Shown here: positions 1 to 5,728 of the stretch, piece after piece
Numbering within the stretch: the first letter of the stretch is position 1
Layout of the letters: each line of letters opens with the position of its first letter
Source of the DNA: Oscillospiraceae bacterium
Lineage (GTDB): Bacteria > Bacillota > Clostridia > Saccharofermentanales > Saccharofermentanaceae
DNA: 5,728 bases
NCBI GenBank assembly: GCA_902803695.1
Contig: CADCQX010000219.1
Location: forward strand, 1 to 5,728
Direction of reading: 5' to 3'
Translations under genes and position numbers: made by a program
The notes under the pieces: generated by a model
The model's database searches: none
What the model saw: only the letters and a program-made list of their open reading frames with translations
What the model was told of the DNA's origin: nothing

Positions 1-360
1 ATATGTTGAAAGTATCGAACCATAGTCGTACTTTTTCATGGAATTTCCATTGAGATTATAAATTGCCGGTTGAACCATCTGTGCTGCTTTCTGATCGAGA
101 GTCAAAGTGGCTACGATCTCTTCTGCTGTCATTCCTGCATATTTATCGGATGACAGGTCAGGTTCAGTCTCGCTTTCTGTTACTTCGGCAGTTGTAGTTA
201 GCTCTGTTGTTTCTGAAGATGATTCTGCTTCTGTCGTTGTCTCGGCAGTTGTAGTTGTCTCTGATTCAGAAACTGCAGGTTCGTCTGTCTTCTTGCAGGC
301 GGATAATGACGTAATCATTGCGCACGCAAGAACTACAGAAATAATTTTTCTGTTTTTCAT
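1..360 (-). CDS. GH3-type glycoside hydrolase lipoprotein, N-terminal part (gene continues past the left edge)
   Basis: The reading frame starts with ATG at 360-358 and is open to position 1, giving 120 residues and no stop. Residues 1-22 form a lipoprotein signal: a basic start (MKNRK), a hydrophobic core, and the lipobox L19-S20-A21-C22. The mature protein should therefore be lipid-anchored outside the cell membrane. Residues 25-72 are a Ser/Thr/Glu-rich linker without hydrophobic content. From about residue 74 the sequence resembles the start of family 3 glycoside hydrolases (beta-glucosidase type): 'MTAEEIVATLTLDQKAAQMV' (77-96), then KKYDYGSILS (109-118), matching the family pattern of LTLEEKxxQMxQ followed by Y-x-x-GSxLS. 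The catalytic Asp and Glu lie outside the window, so activity and substrate (beta-glucosides, xylosides or similar) cannot be judged. A GGAGG sits 5 bases before the ATG, which decides the start. It is divergent from the DUF3842 gene. The GH3 assignment rests on about 45 residues. Confidence 0.78.
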   Translation of the reverse strand, partial: MKNRKIISVVLACAMITSLSACKKTDEPAVSESETTTTAETTTEAESSSETTELTTTAEVTESETEPDLSSDKYAGMTAEEIVATLTLDQKAAQMVQPAIYNLNGNSMKKYDYGSILSTY

Positions 361-365
361 ATGGG

Positions 366-370
366 CCTCC
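366..370 (-). promoter_or_regulatory. Ribosome binding site of the GH3 lipoprotein gene
   Basis: On the minus strand GGAGG is followed by 5 bases (CCCAT) and the ATG at 360-358. This is a strong Shine-Dalgarno match at slightly short spacing, and it supports the chosen start. Confidence 0.8.
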
Positions 371-405
371 ATAATATTTGCTAGAAAAATTATACCGCAT
401 GTTTT

Positions 406-434
406 TTGTTTTTTCTTATCCGATACATTATACT
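406..434 (+). promoter_or_regulatory. Putative promoter of the DUF3842 gene
   Basis: TTGTTT (406-411), a 17-base spacer, and TATACT (429-434, five of six matches to TATAAT) form a sigma-A-like promoter. The predicted transcription start near 441 lies 25 bases before the ATG at 466 but only about 7 before the ATG at 448, which favours the later start. The -10 lies inside the spacer of the opposing GH3 promoter. Confidence 0.45.
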
Positions 435-442
435 TATGTCAA
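415..442 (-). promoter_or_regulatory. Putative promoter of the GH3 lipoprotein gene
   Basis: On the minus strand there is a perfect -35 hexamer TTGACA (442-437), a 16-base spacer, and GATAAG (420-415), which matches TATAAT at four of six positions. Transcription would start near 408 and give a leader of about 48 bases, A-rich at first and ending in the GGAGG site. A perfect TATAAT at 394-389 on the same strand lacks a good -35 at the right distance and could be an alternative. Hand prediction only. Confidence 0.45.
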
Positions 443-465
443 TAATCATGAAAGCGGGACGATTT

Positions 466-873
466 ATGAAGATCCTATTGATAGACGGACAGGGAGGTAA
501 GATCGGCAAGGAACTTGCTGAATCCATTATCGGAAGATTTCCTGAAGTTGAACTGACCTGTGTTGGAACTAATACAATTGCTACTTCTTCAATGATAAAG
601 GGCGGAGCAAAGAATGCTGCAACCGGCGAAAATGCAATAGTAGTATGTGCCAGAAGTGCTGATATCATTATCGGTCCGATAGGTATCATAAGTGCAGATT
701 CGCTTCTTGGAGAGATAACTCCGAAGATGGCTTTGGCAGTTGCTCAAAGTGAAGCAACCAAGATACTGCTTCCGATGACCAAGTGCAATATCATGATAGC
801 CGGAATAAAATCGCAGCCGATGAGTTCTCTTATCGAAGATACACTTAATAAGATAGAAGAATTGATCAGATAA
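466..873 (+). CDS. DUF3842 family protein, function unknown
   Basis: A complete 135-residue cytoplasmic protein with no signal peptide or membrane segment. I recognise it as the DUF3842 family, found mainly in Clostridia and without an established role. Visible motifs: an N-terminal beta strand running into a glycine-rich loop, D7-G-Q-G-G-K-I-G14, as in nucleotide-binding Rossmann-like folds; GTNTIATSSM (34-43); TGENA (53-57); ADIIIGPIGI (65-74); DSLLGEITP (78-86); and LLPMTKCN (101-108). The length is normal for the family. I chose the ATG at 466 because GCGGGA at 454-459 lies 6 bases upstream, the conserved MKILLIDGQGG begins there, and the predicted transcription start is near 441. An ATG at 448 and a TTG at 406 are in frame but lack a ribosome binding site. 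It is divergent from the GH3 gene, convergent with hppA, and appears monocistronic. Binding of a nucleotide or other ligand by the glycine-rich loop is inference. Confidence 0.88.
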   Translation: MKILLIDGQGGKIGKELAESIIGRFPEVELTCVGTNTIATSSMIKGGAKNAATGENAIVVCARSADIIIGPIGIISADSLLGEITPKMALAVAQSEATKILLPMTKCNIMIAGIKSQPMSSLIEDTLNKIEELIR

Positions 874-876
874 TAA

Positions 877-907
877 AAAACGGATGTCGCTAAGCGGCAT
901 CCGTTTT
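877..907. terminator. Bidirectional intrinsic terminator between the DUF3842 gene and hppA
   Basis: Positions 877-890 pair with 894-907 over 14 base pairs, including one T-G wobble (887/897), around a 3-base loop (TAA, 891-893). The core is CGGATGTCGC with GCGGCATCCG. TTTT at 904-907 follows on the plus strand, and the A-run at 875-880 provides a T-run on the minus strand, so the hairpin can end transcription from both sides. It starts 3 bases after the DUF3842 stop codon and lies 22 bases beyond the hppA stop. Confidence 0.88.
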
Positions 908-929
908 CGATATTCCTACTGATATATGA

Positions 930-3104
930 TTATTTATCAAACAAGCTCATGATGAAATCGAAGAGGTTGTATCTGTAGAATACAGTAACAGCTACGAGAG
1001 AGATCGTACTCATGATCTTGATCAAGATATCGAGGGAAGGACCAACGGTATCCTTCAAAGGATCACCGACTGTATCACCAACAACTGCTGCATCGTGAGC
1101 AGGAGTTCCTTTTCCGTGGCCTTCGATAGCGCCTGTCTCGATATACTTCTTACCATTATCCCAAGCACCGCCTGCGTTACCTGTGAAGATAGCAAGCATG
1201 ATAGCTGAGATGGTAGCACCGAGAAGGATTCCGCCTACGAAGTCAGCACCAAAGAGGAAGCCTGAGATAACAGGGAAGAGGATTGCCATGATGGCAGGAA
1301 CTCTCATTTCCTTGATAGCTCCCTGTGAAGAGATAGCGATACATGTCTTGTAGTCAGGGAGTACTTCGCCTTCGAGAAGACCCTTGATCTCCTTGAACTG
1401 ACGGCGAACCTCGACAACCATCTTACGGGCTGCCTTTGCAACTGCCTCGATGAGCATACCTGAGAACAGGAATGGGAGAGCAGCACCTACAAGAGCACCT
1501 GCAAGAGTCAATGGCTTAAGAAGGTTAAGATCAACAGCGTCACCCTCTGAGTAAGAACAGAGGTATGAGTTCATCATGGAAAGAGTAGCAAGAGCGGCAG
1601 AACCGATTGCGAATCCCTTACCGATAGCAGCTGTTGTATTACCAACTGAGTCGAGTTTATCTGTGATGTTACGAACGCCCTCTTCGAGGTAGCTCATTTC
1701 AGCGATACCGCCGGCATTATCGGAGATAGGACCGTAAGTATCAACGGAAACTGTAGCAGCTACGAAGCTGAGCATTCCGATGGAAGCACAGGAGATACCG
1801 TACATACCGCCGAGCTGGTAAGAACCAACGATAGCGATACCGAGAACGATAACTGGTGCCATACAGGATTTCATACCAAGAGCGAGACCCTGTGTGATCG
1901 TAAGAGCCGGACCTTCGACAGAGGCGTTAGCAAGTATCTTAGTCGGCTTGTAGTCGTAACTTGTGTAGTATTCGGCAATGATACCGATAACGATTCCGGC
2001 GATTACACCGAGGATAGCAGCAAGCCATGGAGATATCCAACCGGCCTTGAAACTTGCAAGGTGTGAATCTTTGAAAATGAAATATGTAAGTCCGAGTCCG
2101 AATACGGCAGTAACGCCTGCAGAGATCCATGTTGCCATGTTGAGTTCTCTGTGCGGATCTTCGGAAAGTTTTCTCTTAAGAAGGATAGATGCGATACCGA
2201 TTACGCATGCGATAAGACCGCAGGCTGCAAAGGAGATAGGGTACATAAGGAGCTTTTCCAAAAGCTCAGCTGTAAGTTCGCCTCTATCTGCAGCAGGAGT
2301 TGTCTTAAAGATCTCACATGCAAGGATAGCAGCTGACATGATAGCGCCTACATAAGACTCCAAAAGGTCAGCACCGAGACCTGCTACGTCACCTACGTTA
2401 TCACCAACGTTATCAGCGATCGTTGCAGGGTTACGAGGATCGTCCTCTGGAATATGAGCTTCGGTCTTACCTACGAGGTCAGCACCCATATCTGCAGCTT
2501 TTGTATAGATACCGCCGCCGACACGGTTGAACATCGCAATGATAGAACATCCGAGAGCGTAGCTCGAGATCGTCATTGAGAATGGTGCGTTAAGACCGAT
2601 AAGGTTGATATTCTCGATGTCGTTAGCTACATCTGAGATCTGACCTAAACCATAACCGAAAATGAGGTATACAAGGAATATACCGAGAAGTGCGAAACCG
2701 GAAACACAAAGGCCCATTACAGAACCGCCTTTGAAAGCAACTTTAAGTGTGTCGCCGAGTTTCTTAGTTGTGCGTGCTTTGTTGGTAACACGGACATTGG
2801 CATACGTTGCGATCTTCATACCTACATAACCTGCTGTGGCACTCATAACGGCACCGAGTACAAAAGCACAGGCACCCTGCCAAGAAATTACGATCGCGAG
2901 GACTACTGCAATAATAGCGCCGATCAAAGCGACAACTTTATATTCGTAGTTGATGAACGTATTAGCTCCGAGACGAATAGCTTTGGCGATCTCGGTCATT
3001 CTTTCCGTTCCTTCTTCAAGTTTCTTAACGGAATAGAAGTTGATCGCGGCATAAGCTAATGCCAAGAGAGCAGCCAGAATTACCAAACCCAAGAATAGTT
3101 CCAT
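930..3104 (-). CDS. hppA: Membrane-bound K+-dependent, probably Na+-translocating pyrophosphatase
   Basis: This polytopic enzyme hydrolyses pyrophosphate and uses the energy to pump ions out across the cytoplasmic membrane. At 724 residues it has full family length, with many hydrophobic helices from residue 3 on. Signature sequences are intact: GGGIYTKAADMGADLVGKTE (196-215); the Asp-rich active-site stretch E220-D-D to N232-V-G-D-N-V-G-D239; YGPISDNAGGIAEM (457-470); GNAGGAWDNGKKYIE (642-656); and K665-G-T-P-A-H-D-A-A-V-V-G-D-T-V-G-D-P-L-K684. Ala492 and Gly495 (in GNTTAAIG) mark the K+-dependent subfamily; K+-independent pumps have Lys at the first of these. Glu249 follows Asp246 by three residues (GADLLESYVG), the position of Glu246 in the Thermotoga Na+ pump, whereas plant H+ pumps have this Glu four residues later. 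Na+ pumping is therefore likely, though dual Na+/H+ transport is not excluded. GGAGGG lies 8 bases before the ATG. The gene stands alone, divergent from the GH2-like gene and convergent with the DUF3842 gene. Confidence 0.97.
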   Translation of the reverse strand: MELFLGLVILAALLALAYAAINFYSVKKLEEGTERMTEIAKAIRLGANTFINYEYKVVALIGAIIAVVLAIVISWQGACAFVLGAVMSATAGYVGMKIATYANVRVTNKARTTKKLGDTLKVAFKGGSVMGLCVSGFALLGIFLVYLIFGYGLGQISDVANDIENINLIGLNAPFSMTISSYALGCSIIAMFNRVGGGIYTKAADMGADLVGKTEAHIPEDDPRNPATIADNVGDNVGDVAGLGADLLESYVGAIMSAAILACEIFKTTPAADRGELTAELLEKLLMYPISFAACGLIACVIGIASILLKRKLSEDPHRELNMATWISAGVTAVFGLGLTYFIFKDSHLASFKAGWISPWLAAILGVIAGIVIGIIAEYYTSYDYKPTKILANASVEGPALTITQGLALGMKSCMAPVIVLGIAIVGSYQLGGMYGISCASIGMLSFVAATVSVDTYGPISDNAGGIAEMSYLEEGVRNITDKLDSVGNTTAAIGKGFAIGSAALATLSMMNSYLCSYSEGDAVDLNLLKPLTLAGALVGAALPFLFSGMLIEAVAKAARKMVVEVRRQFKEIKGLLEGEVLPDYKTCIAISSQGAIKEMRVPAIMAILFPVISGFLFGADFVGGILLGATISAIMLAIFTGNAGGAWDNGKKYIETGAIEGHGKGTPAHDAAVVGDTVGDPLKDTVGPSLDILIKIMSTISLVAVTVFYRYNLFDFIMSLFDK

Positions 3105-3112
3105 CAGGTTGA

Positions 3113-3118
3113 CCCTCC
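3113..3118 (-). promoter_or_regulatory. Ribosome binding site of hppA
   Basis: GGAGGG on the minus strand is 8 bases upstream of the ATG at 3104-3102. This is a strong site at good spacing and fixes the start. Confidence 0.82.
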
Positions 3119-3195
3119 ATACTAAAAAAATCTACATTTTTGATTCTACACTAATAATCCGAATTATGGACATACCATAGTAGGATATTTTTTTT

Positions 3196-3224
3196 ATAAT
3201 ATTGTGCTAAAAACGGAATGTCCC
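3196..3224 (-). promoter_or_regulatory. Putative hppA promoter
   Basis: On the minus strand GGGACA (3224-3219, four of six matches to TTGACA), a 17-base spacer and TATTAT (3201-3196, five of six) are followed by a run of eight A residues at 3195-3188. Transcription would start near 3189 and leave a leader of about 85 bases before hppA. I see no riboswitch-like structure in that leader. Hand prediction only. Confidence 0.45.
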
Positions 3225-3262
3225 AAATCTTTCGGAAATACCTCGATACTGTAACATGTTTG

Positions 3263-3274
3263 AAACTTAAGTTT
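3263..3274. repeat. Perfect 12-bp palindrome AAACTTAAGTTT, candidate operator
   Basis: Positions 3263-3274 read the same on both strands without mismatch. The site lies about 60 bases before the GH2-like start and overlaps the first two bases of that gene's candidate -35 element. Such placement suits a binding site for a dimeric regulator. No regulator gene lies in the window, and the motif is AT-rich, so chance is possible. Confidence 0.4.
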
Positions 3275-3300
3275 GATAAAATTGTACTGTCTGAAATTAT
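3273..3300 (+). promoter_or_regulatory. Putative promoter of the GH2-like gene
   Basis: TTGATA (3273-3278, five of six matches to TTGACA), a 16-base spacer and AATTAT (3295-3300, four of six) give a modest sigma-A-like promoter, with transcription starting near 3307 and a leader of about 28 bases. The -10 is weak, so this is tentative. Confidence 0.35.
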
Positions 3301-3334
3301 AGGTGTTTGTTAAAAGGAAGGACTGAAAAGGAAT

Positions 3335-5728
3335 ATGGAATTTACCTATTCAAATGACTGCTTTTTGCCGTATGAGTCTTTTGATTATATTTTTTCTGAG
3401 AGGGAGATGCCAGAATTCGGTAAGATCGATTCTCCGTACTCCAGGCCTCTCAACACATGGAAATTCTTCCTCGCGAGATCCGAGAATGAGATCCCGATGG
3501 GTTTTGATACACCTGATTTTGATGACAGCGACTGGAACCTCATAAATGTTCCTTCGACCTGGCAGACAGAAGGTTACGGTCTTCCGCAGAATCTTCTTTA
3601 TGATTTTCCTGAAATCCTCGAAAACGATAAGGAATCCAGAGATTCAAGCATCAATAACAAAAACTACTATAACTCCACTTCTTCTGATGAAGACGAGATC
3701 GGTATCTATAGAACAACGACAGTTTTTTCGGAAGAAGATTTGGATCGTGCTATCTATTTTGAGGCTTCGGGTATTACCGGAAGCTTTGAGATCTATGTAA
3801 ACGGTAAACTTATTACTTCCGAACATTCTATCCTGACTAACAAGAGACTTCTTCTGTCACCTGTTGCACAGGTCGGAATCAATACCATCGTTGTAATAAT
3901 CAACAGATACGACAGAGATAAGAACGGCAAGATAATCAAGGAATTGGCTAACTTCGGTTTCAGCGGTATCTTCAGACCGGTTTCTCTTACATTTGAATCA
4001 TTGCTCGAGATGAGTAATCTCCATATCAAGTGCAGCAGCATTCCTAATACTTATGTTGATCAGTTGGCTTTGGAAGAGAAAGGAACTGAGAGAAAGAATG
4101 TAGCTAAGATCTCACGTGGAGATTATATGATCTTCATGGATGTTAAGATCACGAATCATACAAATTATATGATGCCTTTCTCTGTAAGGACATCCATACT
4201 TGAAGCAAGAGGAGATTATGATCCTTATAATCTCCCATTCGTTAAACTTAATATCGAGAAGCAGATGGAAGGTACAGTTGATGCCAACTCATCAGAGGTC
4301 TTCAAGTCACAGGCAGTTGCTGTTCACGTAGCTCAGTGGTCTGATGCTACACCTGTTCAATATGATGTCGTTCTGGAACTTCTCGATAACGAGGGAAGAA
4401 CGATCTGTGCCAAGAAGAGAAGGTTCGGTTTCAGAACAGCAGAAGTTATTCTTGATAAACTTAACATCAACGACAGACGAATCCCGTTGATGCTTACCAG
4501 ATATTATGAATTTGATCCTCAGAACGGTATTGCGGTTCCGATAAGCAGAATGCGTCAGGATATCGTTCTCATGAAGCGCTGTGGTATTAACGGTATTATC
4601 GTATCTTCGTTCCCGGCTAACGACATGCTCCTGAATCTCTGTGATCAGTACGGTATATATGTTTTCGCTATGTCGGATTCAAGATATATGTTCGATTATG
4701 TTGAGGCTCATATGAATCACCCGAGTATCGTTTGCTGGGGATTCCCGAACTACAACTTTGATCACAACAGGTGTAAGACGATAAAGAACCAGTGTGAAGT
4801 TGTAGATGATGCAAGGCCATGGTACTGTGAGAAGGATGTGAAGGGTGATATTTCAGATCTTCCTTCGTTCCCGAGTGAAGCAGGAAATGTTTACGGTCCA
4901 TGGGAAGATATCTGCCTTGATCGTGCATACATTTTTGGAAAGAATAAGACAGGCGTAAATCTGTTTAAGACTATTCCGGGCAGAACGAATTTTGATGATG
5001 ATGACGCTGATTATAAGTGGATCCATCAGGCCGATCTCGAAGGCGGAAAGACCCGTGTCGGAAGCAGTATCGGTCAGGGTATCGTAGACAGTGAGCGTAA
5101 GCCGCATCCTATCTATTTTGATATCAAGAAGCAGTGTGAGATGGTCAACATCTTCCCGGATCCTAATAATCCGACAACACTTACAATGCGTAATATCCAT
5201 CCGTTTGCATTTACGGATGAGATGATACTCGAGTGGAAGCTTATCCTTGGCGGAAATGTATTGATGTTCGGTAACGGTCTTGTTTCCGAGATAGAACCAT
5301 ATGGAACCAGAACGCTGAAGTTTAATCTCGATATCGAGAAGTATCTCAAGGACGGCTGGGCTGAAGGTAACGAGAAGTTCATTACCATGTATAGGGAAGC
5401 CCTCTCGCACGAGTTGATATTCGATATCAGCCTTAAGCTCGCGAAGGACAGTTTCTATTCCAAAGAAGGCTATGAAGTTGCTTTCTTCCAGGAAGTATTG
5501 ACCGATGAAGTAGCTGATCCTGTTAAAACAGGAAAGACAGTCGGTTCTCTTAATGCGTTTACAGTAAAGCGCCTTTTGGATGACAGCGGACTTCCGTTCC
5601 TTCCTTCTGAGAGCGAACAGCCTGTTGAAGAGAATAACGAAGTGCCTGCTGAGTCATCGAAAGAAAATAATGAGATCATAACCGATCTTTCAGTTGATGA
5701 AGGCGAATCCTCTGCTGCAGAGATCATG
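3335..5728 (+). CDS. LacZ-like GH2 family protein with degenerate active site (probable pseudoenzyme), partial at the right edge
   Basis: The frame is open for 798 codons from the ATG at 3335 to the window end, with no signal peptide, so it is probably cytoplasmic. It keeps the LacZ domain order. Sugar-binding jelly roll (about 37-220): RPLNTWKF, FDDSDW, VPSTWQTEGYG, GIYR, YVNGK, SGIFRPVSL. Immunoglobulin-like domain (about 221-364). Barrel (about 365-600): GFRTAE, YYEFDPQNG, RMRQDIVLMKRCGIN, NLCDQYGIYV, NHPSIVCW, KPHPIYFDIKK. Domain 4 (about 605-722) ends in GYEVAFFQE. Catalytic positions differ: LacZ GNES reads P471-N-Y473-N, so the acid/base Glu is Tyr; LacZ CEYAHAMGN aligns best with L528-D-R-A-Y-I-F-G-K, giving Asp529 for the nucleophile Glu; LacZ SHYP reads S424-S-F-P; the Mg-site EANIETHG is lost. 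Residues 759-798 hold 13 acidic and one basic residue. Ribosome binding is unclear: AAAAGGA is 2 bases and GGAAGG 13 bases before the ATG. Annotation pipelines would probably call it beta-galactosidase. The fold call is firm; loss of activity is inference. Confidence 0.88.
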   Translation, partial: MEFTYSNDCFLPYESFDYIFSEREMPEFGKIDSPYSRPLNTWKFFLARSENEIPMGFDTPDFDDSDWNLINVPSTWQTEGYGLPQNLLYDFPEILENDKESRDSSINNKNYYNSTSSDEDEIGIYRTTTVFSEEDLDRAIYFEASGITGSFEIYVNGKLITSEHSILTNKRLLLSPVAQVGINTIVVIINRYDRDKNGKIIKELANFGFSGIFRPVSLTFESLLEMSNLHIKCSSIPNTYVDQLALEEKGTERKNVAKISRGDYMIFMDVKITNHTNYMMPFSVRTSILEARGDYDPYNLPFVKLNIEKQMEGTVDANSSEVFKSQAVAVHVAQWSDATPVQYDVVLELLDNEGRTICAKKRRFGFRTAEVILDKLNINDRRIPLMLTRYYEFDPQNGIAVPISRMRQDIVLMKRCGINGIIVSSFPANDMLLNLCDQYGIYVFAMSDSRYMFDYVEAHMNHPSIVCWGFPNYNFDHNRCKTIKNQCEVVDDARPWYCEKDVKGDISDLPSFPSEAGNVYGPWEDICLDRAYIFGKNKTGVNLFKTIPGRTNFDDDDADYKWIHQADLEGGKTRVGSSIGQGIVDSERKPHPIYFDIKKQCEMVNIFPDPNNPTTLTMRNIHPFAFTDEMILEWKLILGGNVLMFGNGLVSEIEPYGTRTLKFNLDIEKYLKDGWAEGNEKFITMYREALSHELIFDISLKLAKDSFYSKEGYEVAFFQEVLTDEVADPVKTGKTVGSLNAFTVKRLLDDSGLPFLPSESEQPVEENNEVPAESSKENNEIITDLSVDEGESSAAEIM

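Noticed and set aside
107..445. Plus-strand open frame rich in Val and Ser
   Set aside because: It is the antisense shadow of the Ser/Thr/Glu-rich linker of the minus-strand lipoprotein, has no ribosome binding site, and runs into the promoter region.
406..465. Longer N-terminus for the DUF3842 protein (TTG at 406, ATG at 436 or 448)
   Set aside because: These starts lack a ribosome binding site and overlap or nearly abut the predicted promoter. The family's conserved sequence begins at the ATG at 466.
3165..3179. Small hairpin TATGG-ACATA-CCATA in the hppA leader
   Set aside because: There are only five base pairs, AT-rich, with no T-run or conserved partner structure. It is too weak to call a regulator.
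3260..3282. TTGAAA and TAAAAT as a promoter for the GH2-like gene
   Set aside because: The spacer would be only 11 bases, too short for a sigma-A promoter.
4793..4893. Alignment of SEAGN (514-518) with the LacZ nucleophile motif AHAMGN
   Set aside because: The preceding DDARPWYCEKD and SDLPSFPS fit the LacZ stretch before the nucleophile (RPxxYE and MYPS) better, so the nucleophile segment more likely begins near residue 528. Neither alignment gives a Glu.
4853..5410. 185-codon open frame on the minus strand inside the GH2-like gene
   Set aside because: It recognisably matches nothing and lies antisense to clearly conserved GH2 domains 3-4, so it is a shadow.
3335..5728. GH2-like gene as a decayed pseudogene
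   Set aside because: The frame is intact over 798 codons, and fold-determining motifs are kept while active-site positions are specifically changed. That fits a functional pseudoenzyme better than random decay.

Overview
The window looks like chromosomal DNA from a moderately low-GC, Gram-positive anaerobe of the Clostridia (Lachnospiraceae or a relative). This is inferred from the gene content: a DUF3842 protein, a K+-dependent, probably Na+-pumping membrane pyrophosphatase, and carbohydrate-active proteins including a lipoprotein glycosidase. Strong GGAGG-type ribosome binding sites also fit. I see no phage, insertion sequence, CRISPR, tRNA or rRNA signal. The genus cannot be fixed from this sequence alone.

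Layout from left to right. (1) Positions 1-360, minus strand: the first 120 codons of a secreted lipoprotein whose folded part begins like a family 3 glycoside hydrolase; the gene runs off the left edge. (2) Positions 361-465: a short divergent promoter region. (3) Positions 466-873, plus strand: a complete 135-residue DUF3842 protein of unknown function. (4) Positions 877-907: a hairpin that can serve as a shared terminator for the convergent genes on either side. (5) Positions 930-3104, minus strand: hppA, a complete 724-residue membrane-bound pyrophosphatase with the sequence marks of the K+-dependent, Na+-translocating group. (6) Positions 3105-3334: a divergent intergenic region with a likely hppA promoter, a possible promoter for the rightward gene, and a perfect 12-bp palindrome. 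(7) Positions 3335-5728, plus strand: 798 codons of a LacZ-like GH2 protein, open at the right edge.

The most interesting item is the last gene. Its frame is intact and it keeps the architecture of GH2 beta-galactosidases through domain 4. However, the acid/base glutamate position reads Tyr, the nucleophile position has no Glu, and the galactose- and Mg-binding positions are changed. After domain 4 it runs into a strongly acidic, low-complexity segment. I read it as a cytoplasmic GH2 pseudoenzyme, perhaps with a sugar-sensing, scaffolding or other non-catalytic role; that role is inference.

The genes do not form one operon: each has its own direction and its own putative promoter. What they share is at most a general theme of saccharide use and energy conservation. 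The lipoprotein would act on glycans outside the cell, and HppA would recover energy from pyrophosphate as an ion gradient.
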